From contig LT649362.1 of NCBI GenBank assembly GCA_900128395.1, positions 1 to 32,397 on the forward strand: a stretch of DNA of 32,397 nucleotides. Reading direction: 5' to 3'. Made by a program: the position numbers and the translations under genes. The notes below the pieces were generated by a model. The model did no database searches. It worked only from the letters and a program-made list of their open reading frames with translations, and was not told where the DNA came from. This DNA comes from Stramenopiles sp. TOSAG23-2 (Eukaryota; Sar). Positions within the stretch are counted from its first letter, which is position 1, and the number at the start of each line of letters is the position of its first letter. Positions 8,201-17,521 of the stretch are shown piece by piece.

Positions 8201-9801
8201 AGCAAATTTTAAATCGATTTGAAGATAGTGGCTTAGCTCGTACAATTAGCTGTCCTTGCTGTGGAACATCAATAGAACCAAAATTGTATTTTCGTTCTTA
8301 TGTATCATCTCGTGTTGTTGATGATTTAAAGTCGACTTCAGCAAACGTAAGTGAAAAAAAGGCTGGAAAAATTGCTAGCACAAAGACACCAGAAAAATAT
8401 CCCACAAATAATAATGTAAAGGTGCAAGCAGAAAGTAATGAAGAAATCGATAATGTTGAAAAATCTGTGACTGATGCTGTAGGAGAAGCAACAAAAGATA
8501 GTAACATTACAGACGGAACTAGCGAAGATGTCAATAAGAACTCAGGTGATGATGTAGTTACAGTAGATGATGTGCAACTTGAGTCAGGCGGTGCTAACAA
8601 CAATGGTAATGCAGATACATTTGACGAAACTGCGGGACCTCTGAGTCGTTCTATGTCAATGCAAGATAAATTAAAAATTGTTCGCAGTAGTTTAATTTTC
8701 TTAGATTTACCTGATTCAAATGACAGAAGTAGATCTAATACTACAAATAGTCTTAGTCATACTAAGAGTGCATTTAGTAGACGATCAACTGTCGAAACAA
8801 TTAATGAAAACATAAAAAATAATTTTGCCTCTGCTTCAAATATTTTTGAAAATACTCACATGAAAGAGCGGAAAGAAATCTCGAAGTACCGTGGCACTAT
8901 TTCTGGCAGCGGGTGCTCGGATTCTGCAGTTGCATATTTAAGCTTGATAAGATTACGAACTGATATGGAGAAAGTCTTGACCATTGAAGGCCATAATGGT
9001 TTTGAACGGTCTAGATTACGTTTACGGCATCAGCATTTATTTTACAATTTAGTATGGTATTGTTCAAGATTAAATTTGGATGTGCCACTGAATCTTGAAA
9101 GCCATGGGAACAAATCATATAAGATGTGGAAAGAACATGTACAATTTAGTTTTAGTTCTTATCATGGAAAACGTACAATTCCGGGTTATGGTATTGACGT
9201 CTTTTCATTAAGATCGTTCGAACTCAAAAAAAGAAAGCTATTAATAACCGATTCTCCTACAAGAAGAAGGGCTCAAACAAGTGGTAAAAAATTGGAAAGT
9301 GGTAGGCAAAGTGGGTATAAAACAAGTGAAAATGAGGATGAGGATGAATCAGCAGCTTTAATACACTTTAGCAAAGATCTAATGCATCGAAAAAACAAAT
9401 GGATAGACGAAACTATGGATTTGATGCACAATGGATACCATGAGGAGATAATTACATCATTTTTAAAATTACGATTGGAACCTGGATTGGTGTGGCCAGA
9501 AATTAAAAATTCAATTTATGATGAAATGAGACAAATGCATGCGAAAGATATACTATTAAAAGAAAAAAATGGTGTATTTGGTTCTGTCTCTGAACTAGGC
9601 GGTATGAAAAAAGTACATGTGCCATCGAAAGTTGGAAAACCACCAAATAAATACGATGACACAAATAGTTTTGAAGTCAACTTTGATAATGCAATAAATT
9701 GGTTGAGTCCGCATTATAGAGACGAAGTTAAAACGCAAGATACATGTGGTTGTAATATGAGTGTACGCTTAATCAGGCATACATTTGGAGAGTTATGGTA
9801 A
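5296..9801 (+). CDS. DENND4-like Rab guanine nucleotide exchange factor
   Basis: The product is 1501 residues from ATG 5296, one open frame. N-terminal residues about 10-175 resemble an MABP domain (ITDILIV, ITGITICNL and YFVTALS strands). The uDENN/cDENN core follows (FPLDYQGVYIPM, PVPFVVGMSSNYIKRLLIPT; about 260-490), then a dDENN-like helical part. A PPR-like segment, YRSLLTACSYLGHDGKRLAEE, lies at about 870-895. A zinc-ribbon-like cluster has C959-x2-C962 and C986-x-C988-C989. The C-terminus carries an NLVWYCSRLNLDVPL motif like the DENND4 tail. In animals DENND4 proteins activate Rab10 on membranes, and the domain order makes this assignment good. The linker at about 1010-1200 is low-complexity and Ser/Asn/Asp-rich. 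The partner Rab here is not known. Confidence 0.85.
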   Translation: MDEETANALRPSERLGNYFVVIGDTNTEKHPEPLPEHQLQKYITDILIVNPKSDELSYNYELVTKKIGGERLNLKASKFMGGKLFLAVEYNGANSPITGITICNLTSLPENYLPITKTPSGRDASVGTLKKQKMYIAIERNEKTKYFVTALSTFCPGRNEVLPERYRKCGVPLYKSLTYQRLPVYLTYEILDKDDPKSLYKAEVLDRYPKEDYEDSPLIANAANFCLPEGLQVELFDIRRVPMPKWYPFVLTESSGRRIYGASLVFWEAILNKEAKDSVNLSALYKQSSGGNDDTAFMLLHKTKCICIMSHHPFFSPYKKVLQFLYRISLGKNQKMPIERYISHLLGEVTSPKPSCSHIVDWRLGANNKIEFDRPSPFQLPLVDLSFLPLFHMLDAENVAKLLYLFISEKKILLSSVHMPILCYVAEAVRSLMFPLDYQGVYIPMCSHELYAVLEAPVPFVVGMSSNYIKRLLIPTGVWIVDLDNNSMHCSGIENSNNGPYEFLEMNTVKTFVKGLNYYLNDAGVKADGNSAVINAFQSSQEAMLASTLNLSVEGIRNEALKMMVQYLRHYRNHLKVKDGRIRNLSDMFDIEAFVANAVPEHQAFLKEIVPTQTFGAFIQERTFPSNNAPCFVFFDQCLDLSLPNDEDASPVLLEMQIKRRMETGAKNVHPALKRRLSLGLSKDVKVKVFEGPSFENLDDNKTYDYDDYWPNLDTSLYLPESSNVSSYQVIHGNEKIAARTEQELISSLQADKSAWYFTYMNSSSNKSDAAKAKVESLLKHFYGLYGLCLVSALALLNKSDYSEEEEDKNDTEEQKSNIVADNEDEEKMKYYTNKLSIEAQKKRLFKNLNAVWSQIKVGLIILDEAGYRSLLTACSYLGHDGKRLAEEVYMMMKTVQYGKVSALTYSQYTRVRAVSSKPQPKGDDKTSNEACENGTDKNHSKGNNLTDSWLLMWSKQKCTKCEYRYLDEQILNRFEDSGLARTISCPCCGTSIEPKLYFRSYVSSRVVDDLKSTSANVSEKKAGKIASTKTPEKYPTNNNVKVQAESNEEIDNVEKSVTDAVGEATKDSNITDGTSEDVNKNSGDDVVTVDDVQLESGGANNNGNADTFDETAGPLSRSMSMQDKLKIVRSSLIFLDLPDSNDRSRSNTTNSLSHTKSAFSRRSTVETINENIKNNFASASNIFENTHMKERKEISKYRGTISGSGCSDSAVAYLSLIRLRTDMEKVLTIEGHNGFERSRLRLRHQHLFYNLVWYCSRLNLDVPLNLESHGNKSYKMWKEHVQFSFSSYHGKRTIPGYGIDVFSLRSFELKKRKLLITDSPTRRRAQTSGKKLESGRQSGYKTSENEDEDESAALIHFSKDLMHRKNKWIDETMDLMHNGYHEEIITSFLKLRLEPGLVWPEIKNSIYDEMRQMHAKDILLKEKNGVFGSVSELGGMKKVHVPSKVGKPPNKYDDTNSFEVNFDNAINWLSPHYRDEVKTQDTCGCNMSVRLIRHTFGELW

Positions 9802-9899
9802 ATTTTAAAATATCATCTCTCGTGTACAACAAAAGTATGTATCATAAAAATTTTTTATACACGACGCGACTATTATACACACTACACGAGTAAAAAACT
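9802..9899. other. Short convergent gap between DENND4-like and USP48-like genes
   Basis: Only 98 bp separate the two stop codons. The 3' untranslated regions probably overlap. Confidence 0.6.
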
Positions 9900-12800
9900 T
9901 TAATAACACTCAGAGTAATTGGAACCTTGTGATTGGCTTACCTCTCCCTTCTCATTGTTAATATGTGTTACATATTCGTTCAAATTTGTTGCATTATTCG
10001 TAATAATCACAACATCATTTGTTCCAGTTGTCTTCTCCGGTGGGGTTAGTTTTATACGTTTCTTAGGTCGACCTGGCGAATTTGCAGTCAAATCGATTGG
10101 TAAATCTTTCGTCAGGTCAATTTCATTCTCCATAGGTGAAGTGGATTTTCTTGTGACAGCAGATTGAAAAACAGAACCTTGAAAACCACGTTCAACACGA
10201 GGTTTCTTTTTCTTGACTACGTCAGAATTAGAAAAAACATCAGCAAGGCGTACATCTTCAGCATCAGGATCATCAAAGTCATTTAATACACGTAAAAATA
10301 AAACATCTCCCAAATGCACACTAGCTTCGCGTAATGTTGACTCATTATCTAGCTTTTGTTTTCCTTTATATAATACCAATAATCCTAAGTTTGCATCATC
10401 TATTCCCGTAAATTGCTCAAGTAATTTCATTTTCAGTAAAGAAACTTTATCAGTACTTGATGTGACGATAGATTTGGTAGTTCCTAGTGCACTAGTACGC
10501 TTCGTTCGTCTCCTTTTGGTTGACTCTCCATTGAGTTGCGCATTTTTTGCTGCAATAACATCATCAATAACGGCATCTTTTTTTAATTTCATGACATCAA
10601 TTGTCTTATTTTCAAATTCGACTTTCTCCTGTGCCTCCATCGACGTCTGCTGCCGTTTGCAGATCTCGCATATATTTGGCGTCCAGTTGTTACTTTTGCC
10701 AGGTAAAATGGAAAATGCTATTGGTTCTGATTTCTGAATGCTACTGCTATTTCTAACAAGATCGCTTCCATAATAAATTTTCAATTTCTCCCATTCATCA
10801 GTGGTAACAATTTCTATTGCTCTGGATACACTGCTTAAAGTAGTTTGAGGCAAATCGTCAAGATATTCATCGTAGTTTTTTTCACCTGTTGTATTGAGCC
10901 AGTTCCTTAATGTTGATGGAAGCAACGTCCCTTGAGCATTGCATGTGCAATAACATGGAAAATCTGTCATGGCTTCTGGTTCTGGATTTTTGACGTTATG
11001 GCAAAATGCTCTCCATTTCATAAGCCACTCACGACTCAGTACCCTATAGACTCCAGGATCTAATGGCAAAGCCATTAGTTGATTATCTTTACGCGCTTTA
11101 CGTTTACTTTTCAATGGATGAAATCTTTTCTTATGTCGCTGCAATAATGATTTTAAATGCTTATCTCCAGTAAACAGCGCAACGCGTTGTTGCCATTGTG
11201 TTTTTTTCGCTTTCGTTACAGATTTAACTTCCTCTGACTCGCCTTTGCATACAGGGCAGACATTTTCAAACGTAAACTTCAAATTGGATTTGATAAAATA
11301 TTTTGACACCTTCTTCCATGTCGTTTCGCTTATTTTTTGCGTTTTGGTACCATAATTATGAATTAAGTGACCATGCTCGCATTTAACACATTTATTGACT
11401 TGATCATTCTGGAAAGACTCAATAATATCTACAGGTGTTGTATCAACAGCTTCTTTTGCAGTTGATGAATATGACGACGGAATCCCGTTGATACTCATGG
11501 TTCCATTTTCTAAAGTTGTCACTGATGTTGATGTTTTTGTTGGACATGGTAAACAATTGCCAACTTCTTTAACATCTTCGTCTCCCTTTGATCCAACTTT
11601 TTGAAAATGATCTAAGATATTTTTCTTTGGTGCAAATACAAGTTTCCCAATTAAAGTATCCTTACGATAAGTTTCAAGCGTTTTAATATTGCCTTTTAAC
11701 CTTTTAATCCAATCTTTCGATAATAAGGGCACAGGAGTTTTTGACTTGGAAAGTTCAGACTTGTTCCTATCAATCGCAGATCTTAGTTCTGTCCATTCGT
11801 TTAAAAGGCTATTTTTTGCAATAAACTCTTCTCGAAATTCTTTTCGGCATGTTTCGCATTCTAAACATCTAAACATATCAATTGTTACGTTCTGACTTGC
11901 ACTAATTAATGTTTGTAGATTTGTTTTTCGTACTAATTTTAGTTTTGGAACTAACTTTGGGCTGAAAAAAATCTTTTCATCTGCACTGTGTCTACATTGA
12001 ATTGCTGAAAAATCAGGGACTTCGTCATAGATGCCTTTTGGATTTAGTAAAAGAGGTGGACCATTTCCTTCATTATTATCTTTTGTTTCCTGGTTTTGAT
12101 CATCAGCATCATCATCATCTATAAGATTTACAACTTCTTTTTCCATCACCGTACTTGTGTTACCATTAGTATTATTACTGTTACCACCTTTCTTAGCTTT
12201 TTTTGTTATAACTTCTTGTCCAACAACAAAATTTTGCAGCCACTTTCTTGGTACCCAGACAAAATCGTTGTTGATCTCGTCTTCCTTTTCACCTGGTTGA
12301 ACATATGGTGGTGCTTGTTCATCTACTTCTGGGTTTTTGAAAGCCTTGTTGTATGATTCAATTCTGGCATCTATTTCCGCACTTAATTTCTCTTTTTCAT
12401 CGATATAGCGATTAAGCTTCTTGTCAAATTCATCATTCGCTTTTTCAACTGATTGTAGAAACATTGCTTTCTCCTTTTTATTATCACCTGTACCATTGTT
12501 ATAACCATTTGAAGTAATAATTTCTTCTCGTTGACGATAAACAAGCATGTAAGCGTTTTGAGATGGATTCCCAAAATATGTTGCATTTTTTAAAAAAGCC
12601 CTATTTCTCTCATCCAGCTCATTGTCTTTTGTTTTGGATTTATGATCATCATTATCATTCACATCAATTACTATCGGTTTGTCATCTGCTTTGGAATTTG
12701 TTGTGGTCGTTGTGGTAGATGGAGCTTTAGATTTTGCCTTGTTGTCTTTTTTCTTGCCTTTTTTTGCTTTCTCAAATATTTTTTTCTCTGCTAGTTGATC

Positions 12801-13591
12801 ATTACAATTCCACCACTTTCCATCCATTGCCCTGATATCCGCGACGTAATGTCCACTATCAGCGGATGATCCACGATGATATAAAACAGCAACTAAATCA
12901 TATATTATGTCTGGCGCGCTATTGCTTTTTCCACTAGACGAAGAACCATTTGTCTTGCTGTCAAACAAATCACTGCCTAAAAAATCGCTCGACTTCAACA
13001 TTAATGGAATCTTAATTGCACTTTTTACTTTTTTCTTTCGAAAGGTCGTCATATCGAAAACAAACCTCATCAATTGCAAATTGATAACTTTTGGTAAGTT
13101 ACAAACTTCTGTGTATCTTTCAGCATCGCATTTTTGATTACAATTCATGTCACAATAATATTTATTGTCGCCATTTAATTCTTCGTGGTTGAAATATGCT
13201 TGTAATGATTCCTTGACTGTTTTACAACTTTCGATTTGCAATTCCAATTCGTAAAATGGCGCTTTTCGCCTAGATACACGATTGCATTTAAGACATTTTG
13301 TACAATAACATAGCTCGCCACCATATCTATTTTGTATAAACATATTTAAGCTTGGTTTCGAGGCATGAAGAAAAATTTGTTCAAGCATCGTCAAAAGCAG
13401 TTTATTAAATTCAATTCCATCTTGTTGTATACCAGTGCTTAAATTCAATTTAGAGACAAAATCACGTGGATTGAAAGACAATGTCTTCCCATATTCCATG
13501 TGTGCAAAAGTTGTTTGCATTGATTGAATGATTTCTTGCTGGAGTGATGTAAGGCTGTTTTCTTCGCTGAGATCGTTTATAAACCCATTAC

Positions 13592-13624
<33 letters not shown>

Positions 13625-14180
13625 CATTATTACTAATATTGAAACTACCAATTCTTGGTTTCCATGAATATAAAGCATCTCGAAAGACTTTATCAAAAAA
13701 AAGAACTTGTAATAAACTATTAACATAACAAGTTGCTCCAAGGTTAACAAGACCGCATGGCGTCCCCGATTCCATATCTCGCTTATCATTTTCTGGATTG
13801 CGCCCTAATGATGAGTTAAAGAACGTATACCTTGAACCCCATATACCTACTTTCGTATTAACAAAACCATATAAACAGTTAGGATTATCTTCACAATTTT
13901 TCTTTTTCTTACTATGAATTTCTGGATGACAATACTCAGTTAATTTCCTATATGGATCAGATATTAATTTCCTTTCAGCTTCTTCCAGATCATTTTTTTT
14001 TTTCACATTCTTATTGTCTTCATTCTTATTTTTATTTGTAGTCGTCTTTTTATTATTGTTTTTTTTCTGTCTTTTTGACAATGATGATTGTGCATTATTA
14101 TTAGTAGTAATAGTAGTAGTAAGAGTTGTTTGTCTTGTCTTGCCATTATTCCTCGTCTTGATTTTTCTTAATTGATGCAT
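9900..14180 (-). CDS. USP48-like ubiquitin carboxyl-terminal hydrolase
   Basis: The product is 1426 residues from the ATG at 14180. An upstream in-frame ATG at 14276 would add 32 Ile/Tyr/Thr residues encoded by AT/GTAT microsatellites and is less likely. The N-terminus is basic and Asn/Lys-rich. NPNCLYGF at about 99-106 matches a USP48 hallmark. The Cys box GLVNLGATCYVNS has Cys151 as nucleophile. The His box DSGHYVADIR puts His444 in place, followed by WWNCND. Cysteine pairs in the fingers (CYCTKCLKC at 291-299; CDMNCNQKC) suggest zinc. The C-terminal half has DUSP-like stretches (WVPRKWL, SKDWIKRL, SREWLMKW) and a ubiquitin-like domain near the end (VLYKGKQKLDNESTLREA). It should remove ubiquitin from proteins, mainly in the nucleus by analogy. 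Catalytic residues look intact. Confidence 0.88.
13591..13625. repeat. ATT trinucleotide repeat encoding poly-Asn
   Basis: Lies inside the USP48-like gene and encodes a run of about eleven Asn in the loop after the Cys box, at about 187-196. Length is probably polymorphic. Confidence 0.9.
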
Positions 14181-14204
14181 TTTCTTTTTGATGTATGTGT
14201 ATAC

Positions 14205-14242
14205 ATATATATATATATATGTGTGTATGTATGTATGTATGT
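14205..14242. repeat. AT and GTAT microsatellites
   Basis: AT run followed by GTAT units just upstream of the preferred USP48-like start. Confidence 0.85.
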
Positions 14243-14522
14243 TTGTGTACATGATGAATATGTAGTGGTTGTACATGAATGATGTTATTATGTGTTTGAA
14301 TATATACTGAAAAATAATTTCAATTTTAAAATTGATGTGATGATGAGACGAGGAGTAGTATGCTGGTATGATTATTTTTGTGATGTGTTGTTTAAGTTTG
14401 TTGCTTGCAGGTAGTTTTTAAGGGTTTTTGGTTACAAGCATAATATGCAGTGTTATCCTTGTACTAGTATAAATAAATGCAAAAATTTTATACAACAATA
14501 TATAAATATCCGATTATACCTG

Positions 14523-14537
14523 TGGTGCCCGAGGCAC
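14523..14537. repeat. Short GC-rich hairpin
   Basis: 6-bp stem GGTGCC/GGCACC with loop CGA, in an AT-rich gap about 160 bases downstream of the redoxin-like stop. Confidence 0.5.
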
Positions 14538-14693
14538 CTGTATCTGATTTTTCCAAAATATAATACATGGCACTATTAATAGCCTGTTCCTGCAAAAACC
14601 TTCTTCTCTCCATCATTTTTTTTTTTTAATACTGCTTGCTACTCTGTAAAAATTATTTCGTCTCAAAAAAATTTACCTTCATCGTCTTCATAC

Positions 14694-15461
14694 TTAATAA
14701 TCCTCAGCTGCACCAGGTGCTAAGATTTGTACATTGGTTGTTTTACCAGTTTCAGTATCAACATCATCTGCGTCATCTTCTTCTGGTTCTTTACCATTGA
14801 CCAATTCAACTGGTTTTCCTGCAAGAAGTAAATCAATTTGTTTTTCAAGTTGATTTAAACATGTACCACCACGTGAAAATTGTTCACGCCATTGGATTAC
14901 ACCTTCAGCATTAACAACGTAGCACATACCGACAGCTAAACTCATCAATTGGGATAATGTACGGAAACTTTCACCAACTTTGGTTTCTGGGTCGAATGCA
15001 AGTGGGAATTCGGCATTAAGTGTGATACCACGCTCGCCTAATTCGCGCATGAAAGTACCCAAACGGCCAACGAATTTATCAACGTCAGCTTCTTTACGGT
15101 CACGGGATACACCAACAAATTGTACACCTTTTTCAGCATATTTACGTTGTAAATGGGACCATGAATTTAAAGTTGCATAATCACCTTTAGCAAATTTTGC
15201 CCAGAAGCCAACTACTGTAATTGGTTTGTCGCCATAGTTATATTTATCACCTTTTTTCCATACAAGGTTTTCCAATGATGGCGCTTTTGCGCCGAAACTT
15301 GCATCATCATCCCATACAACATAACTGTTTTTATCTAAACGGGAAGCACCGAAGTTGGATGCTTTGTAAATTTTTTCATCGTCCTCAGCTAGCTTTTTCT
15401 TTTTCATTGCTGCTCTTTCTTCTGCCGTTGGTACGGTTTCTTCAGTTACTACAGATGCCAT
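14694..15461 (-). CDS. Thioredoxin/peroxiredoxin-fold protein lacking the redox cysteines
   Basis: The product is 255 residues from the ATG at 15461. Residues about 75-215 follow the AhpC/TlpA redoxin pattern: ITVVGFWAKFAKGDYATLN, then LQRKYAEKGVQFVGVSRD, FPLAFDPETKVGESF and CYVVNAEGVIQWR. Where TlpA-like proteins have a WCxxC, residues 90-94 read FAKGD, so no resolving or attacking Cys is present. The only cysteines are C180 and C201. It therefore probably does not act as a classical thiol peroxidase or disulfide reductase; a structural, chaperone or binding role is an inference. The tail is acidic. Its base composition looks less A+T-rich than neighbouring genes, which would fit high expression. 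Confidence 0.75.
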   Translation of the reverse strand: MASVVTEETVPTAEERAAMKKKKLAEDDEKIYKASNFGASRLDKNSYVVWDDDASFGAKAPSLENLVWKKGDKYNYGDKPITVVGFWAKFAKGDYATLNSWSHLQRKYAEKGVQFVGVSRDRKEADVDKFVGRLGTFMRELGERGITLNAEFPLAFDPETKVGESFRTLSQLMSLAVGMCYVVNAEGVIQWREQFSRGGTCLNQLEKQIDLLLAGKPVELVNGKEPEEDDADDVDTETGKTTNVQILAPGAAEDY

Positions 15462-16114
15462 AATTAATGTTTTGTTTGTTGTATTTGTTTTTAAAATGCT
15501 ATAATTTGTTTTTTTATATTTTGTACGTATAAACTATATATATTTTTGTGTGTGTTTCTTTTGTTTCTTTCATCGTATTTTGTTGTTTTAGTTATGTGTG
15601 GTTCGCAATATATAATTGAATCTATTAAAAAAATTTATGGACGACAGGAGAGGTGCCGAGGTGCATCGCAGAGCACTTCCTGTCCATTCAGATTGGTCTC
15701 ATTTCTCTATCGATTAGTATAGTAATAAGTACAAACATTATCCTATTAAATGAGGAATACGATGTTGTGTTTATTATAAATAGTGCTATGACGATGATAA
15801 GTTGGGTAATGAGCAATTAGCACAGCGAAAATTAGGATGATTATTTAGTCCATATTGAATTATACCTTACCAGGTACCAGCTTAATCCGGCAACAAACTA
15901 AAACAGCAGTAGATTCGTTACGCACTTACAACTTACTGTACAGTATACTAGTAAGGCAACAACTGCTAAGCTGACACACATTTTATTAGATTTTAGATAG
16001 AGAACTATAATTGAGAGACAACAATAACAACAACATATACATAAACATATATATATACACAATAACTCTTGAGAAAAACAATAAAATAAGTATAATATAA
16101 TCAATCAATCAATC
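15462..16114. promoter_or_regulatory. Divergent intergenic region with a GC-rich hairpin
   Basis: Holds promoters for the redoxin-like gene (-) and the EF-hand fragment gene (+). A structured patch lies at 15637-15687. The rest is AT-rich, with a TCAATCAATCAATC stretch just before the ATG at 16115. Confidence 0.5.
15637..15687 (-). ncRNA. Possible structured element (hairpin followed by T run on minus strand)
   Basis: GACAGGA at 15643-15649 pairs with TCCTGTC at 15678-15684, and GTGC at 15653-15656 with GCAC at 15673-15676. On the minus strand the hairpin is followed, within a few bases, by a run of seven T. It could be part of the redoxin-like 5' leader, a small RNA or a relic repeat. I cannot assign it to a family. 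Confidence 0.25.
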
Positions 16115-16789
16115 ATGTCATCGTCATTAAATAATAATATATATACATCGATCGATATAAGATTTCAAAACTATCCATCATCTTTGATTAAAAAAGCTAT
16201 TAAAAGACAAGGCTTTATTCTTGATGAATTGATGCAAAGAGAGATAAAAACGTTTTACCCAACAAAGGAAGAAATGCCATCGAATGATGCTATGATTAAT
16301 CAAGCAGCAAACATTGAAAAAATCATTCAATTAAAAGCATCTCATTATGAAAAGAGACGTTTAGAAAAAATTGATGCGGTTCTCTATGAATCAAAACTTT
16401 TATTACAAAATCCCAATCTACAACCACACAGACATTTAGCAGCAGCTGATTCGCATAAAATAATTAATGGAGGAAATAGTCCATCAATTAGTGATGCTAT
16501 TAACAGCAATAAATCATTAAATCGTCATATTTCATCCAGTTATTTAAGTGCTGGATACAGTGCTGTAACGTATTTAAAAGAGAAACGTCCGGAAGATGGA
16601 GGAGATGATAAGAAAAATTACAATGATAACAATCAAGGGATGATGGATAATGATGATGATGATGTTGAAGATTTTATCTTGCCAGAGGGTATTGAAATAC
16701 CAGATTGGTTAGATATTGATGGAGATGGAGAAATCTCTCAAGAAGAGTTTGAAGTCTTCTTCTCGCTTTTTATCATCATCACTATCTGA
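16115..16789 (+). CDS. N-terminal part of an EF-hand protein, truncated by inferred inversion
   Basis: Starts at ATG 16115. About 216 native residues are followed by an abnormal tail, SLFIIITI, read from the antisense strand of the neighbouring gene. The N-terminal third is probably helical (LIKKAIKRQGFILDELMQREIK); a Ser/Asn-rich and acidic linker follows. At the C-terminal end is a perfect EF-hand loop, DIDGDGEISQEE, with its second helix cut off. An EF-hand with no exiting helix before the stop is the clue that the gene is broken. The continuation is inferred to be the fragment 1252-259 on the minus strand, which starts with a helix-like SREILEIADAIYKRF and carries a further EF-hand. Confidence 0.75.
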   Translation: MSSSLNNNIYTSIDIRFQNYPSSLIKKAIKRQGFILDELMQREIKTFYPTKEEMPSNDAMINQAANIEKIIQLKASHYEKRRLEKIDAVLYESKLLLQNPNLQPHRHLAAADSHKIINGGNSPSISDAINSNKSLNRHISSSYLSAGYSAVTYLKEKRPEDGGDDKKNYNDNNQGMMDNDDDDVEDFILPEGIEIPDWLDIDGDGEISQEEFEVFFSLFIIITI

Positions 16790-17170
16790 ATCGCTTAAAC
16801 GATCAAAATCATCATACAAGTATTCTGCTTCCGAGGATTCATCCGAACTTAAATCATCATCATCTTCAAATATAATTTGTACAGTATCCGAAGTGAAATT
16901 TTCACGTTTGCCAGTATTGCGATCATTATAAGATCCGCTATCCCTGTATTGATTTAGATCTCTACCTTGTGTTAACGAATAACGCTTTGAGCCTTGATAT
17001 TGCGATGCACGCTTACGAGCATTTATAGCTATAGTAGCACTCTTTTTTTTTCTATTATTATTTTTTTTTTCCCCTCCTCCTTTTCCATAGACACTTCGTT
17101 TTGTTGTTGTTTTAGATTCAAAAATAGATGATTTTCGCCTAGTTGCAAATTTACTTTTCGAAGCACTCAT
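16709..17170 (-). CDS. N-terminal part of an acidic/basic unknown protein, truncated by inferred inversion
   Basis: Starts at the ATG at 17170. About 135 native residues are strongly basic at first (Lys/Arg/Ser, with KKNNNRKKK), then acidic Ser/Asp stretches (EDDDDLSSDESSEAE, SDSDSDDDKK). The last codons, from about 16760 down to the TAA at 16709, are the exact antisense of the EF-hand of the plus-strand gene and are not native. The native part ends near KKRE, where the CGAGAA shared with 1247-1252 occurs in the same frame as the fragment 1253-1786. No domain recognised; low complexity suggests a disordered, perhaps nuclear or RNA-binding protein. Overlap with the plus-strand gene is 81 nt. 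Confidence 0.65.
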   Translation of the reverse strand: MSASKSKFATRRKSSIFESKTTTKRSVYGKGGGEKKNNNRKKKSATIAINARKRASQYQGSKRYSLTQGRDLNQYRDSGSYNDRNTGKRENFTSDTVQIIFEDDDDLSSDESSEAEYLYDDFDRLSDSDSDDDKKREEDFKLFLRDFSISINI

Positions 17171-17521
17171 GGTATAATGATAGAAAAGTGTTTTTTATGT
17201 TCTGAAGAAAAGATGAAAGTTGTTTTAGTGAAAATATATATTTGACATGTGTGTGTGTGTGTTATACTGTAAATTGTTGTACTGTATATTTATTTGAGTG
17301 GAGCTATTTTATTGATGTATCCAACTGATATAGAATTATGCATCACATCTGCATAATGTGCAAATTGCAAATGCCAGAATGCAACAAATCTCAAAGAAAA
17401 ACAGAAACATCACACGGCCTCCTATATATACAAACGTTTACACTACAAGTAGGTATACTCTCGGGTTAGCACGCGGTATGGACACAGTAGATATTTTATT
17501 TATATGCAAAAAAATTATTTT
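17171..17521. other. Intergenic region with no visible gene
   Basis: About 350 bp holding a GT run near 17248-17261 and otherwise plain AT-rich sequence. It should contain the promoter of the minus-strand gene at 17170 and the 3' region of the CCR4-like gene. Confidence 0.5.

Larger units (their letters stand above)
14181..14693. other. Intergenic region between USP48-like and redoxin-like genes
   Basis: Both neighbours are on the minus strand, so it holds the USP48-like promoter and the redoxin-like 3' region. AT and GTAT microsatellites lie at 14205-14242. A compact hairpin, GGTGCC-CGA-GGCACC, sits at about 14523-14537. No gene seen. Confidence 0.5.
1253..16761. other. Inferred inverted segment (~15.5 kb)
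   Basis: Two genes appear cut and their halves exchanged at the ends of this segment. At the left end two start-less C-terminal fragments lie head to head. At the right end two genes with good ATGs collide tail to tail, each running into the antisense of the other. CGAGAA at 1247-1252 recurs as TTCTCG at 16760-16765. Joining 16115-16761 to 1252-259 gives 1641 nt, and joining 17170-16766 to 1253-1786 gives 939 nt; both are multiples of three. This treats 16762-16765 as a duplicated 4-nt end. A strictly conservative flip cannot restore both frames, so a small net gain or loss at a junction is required. The exact breakpoints could move by a few bases. Confidence 0.7.

Noticed and set aside
14181-14276. 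32-residue N-terminal extension of the USP48-like protein
   Set aside because: It is encoded by AT and GTAT microsatellites and gives an Ile/Tyr/Thr string; the ATG at 14180 is followed by a normal basic N-terminus. It cannot be fully excluded.
1253-16761. Programmed, recombinase-driven inversion switch
   Set aside because: Only a 6-bp inverted match is shared at the ends, no recombinase gene is present, and both genes are broken rather than exchanged for working alternatives.
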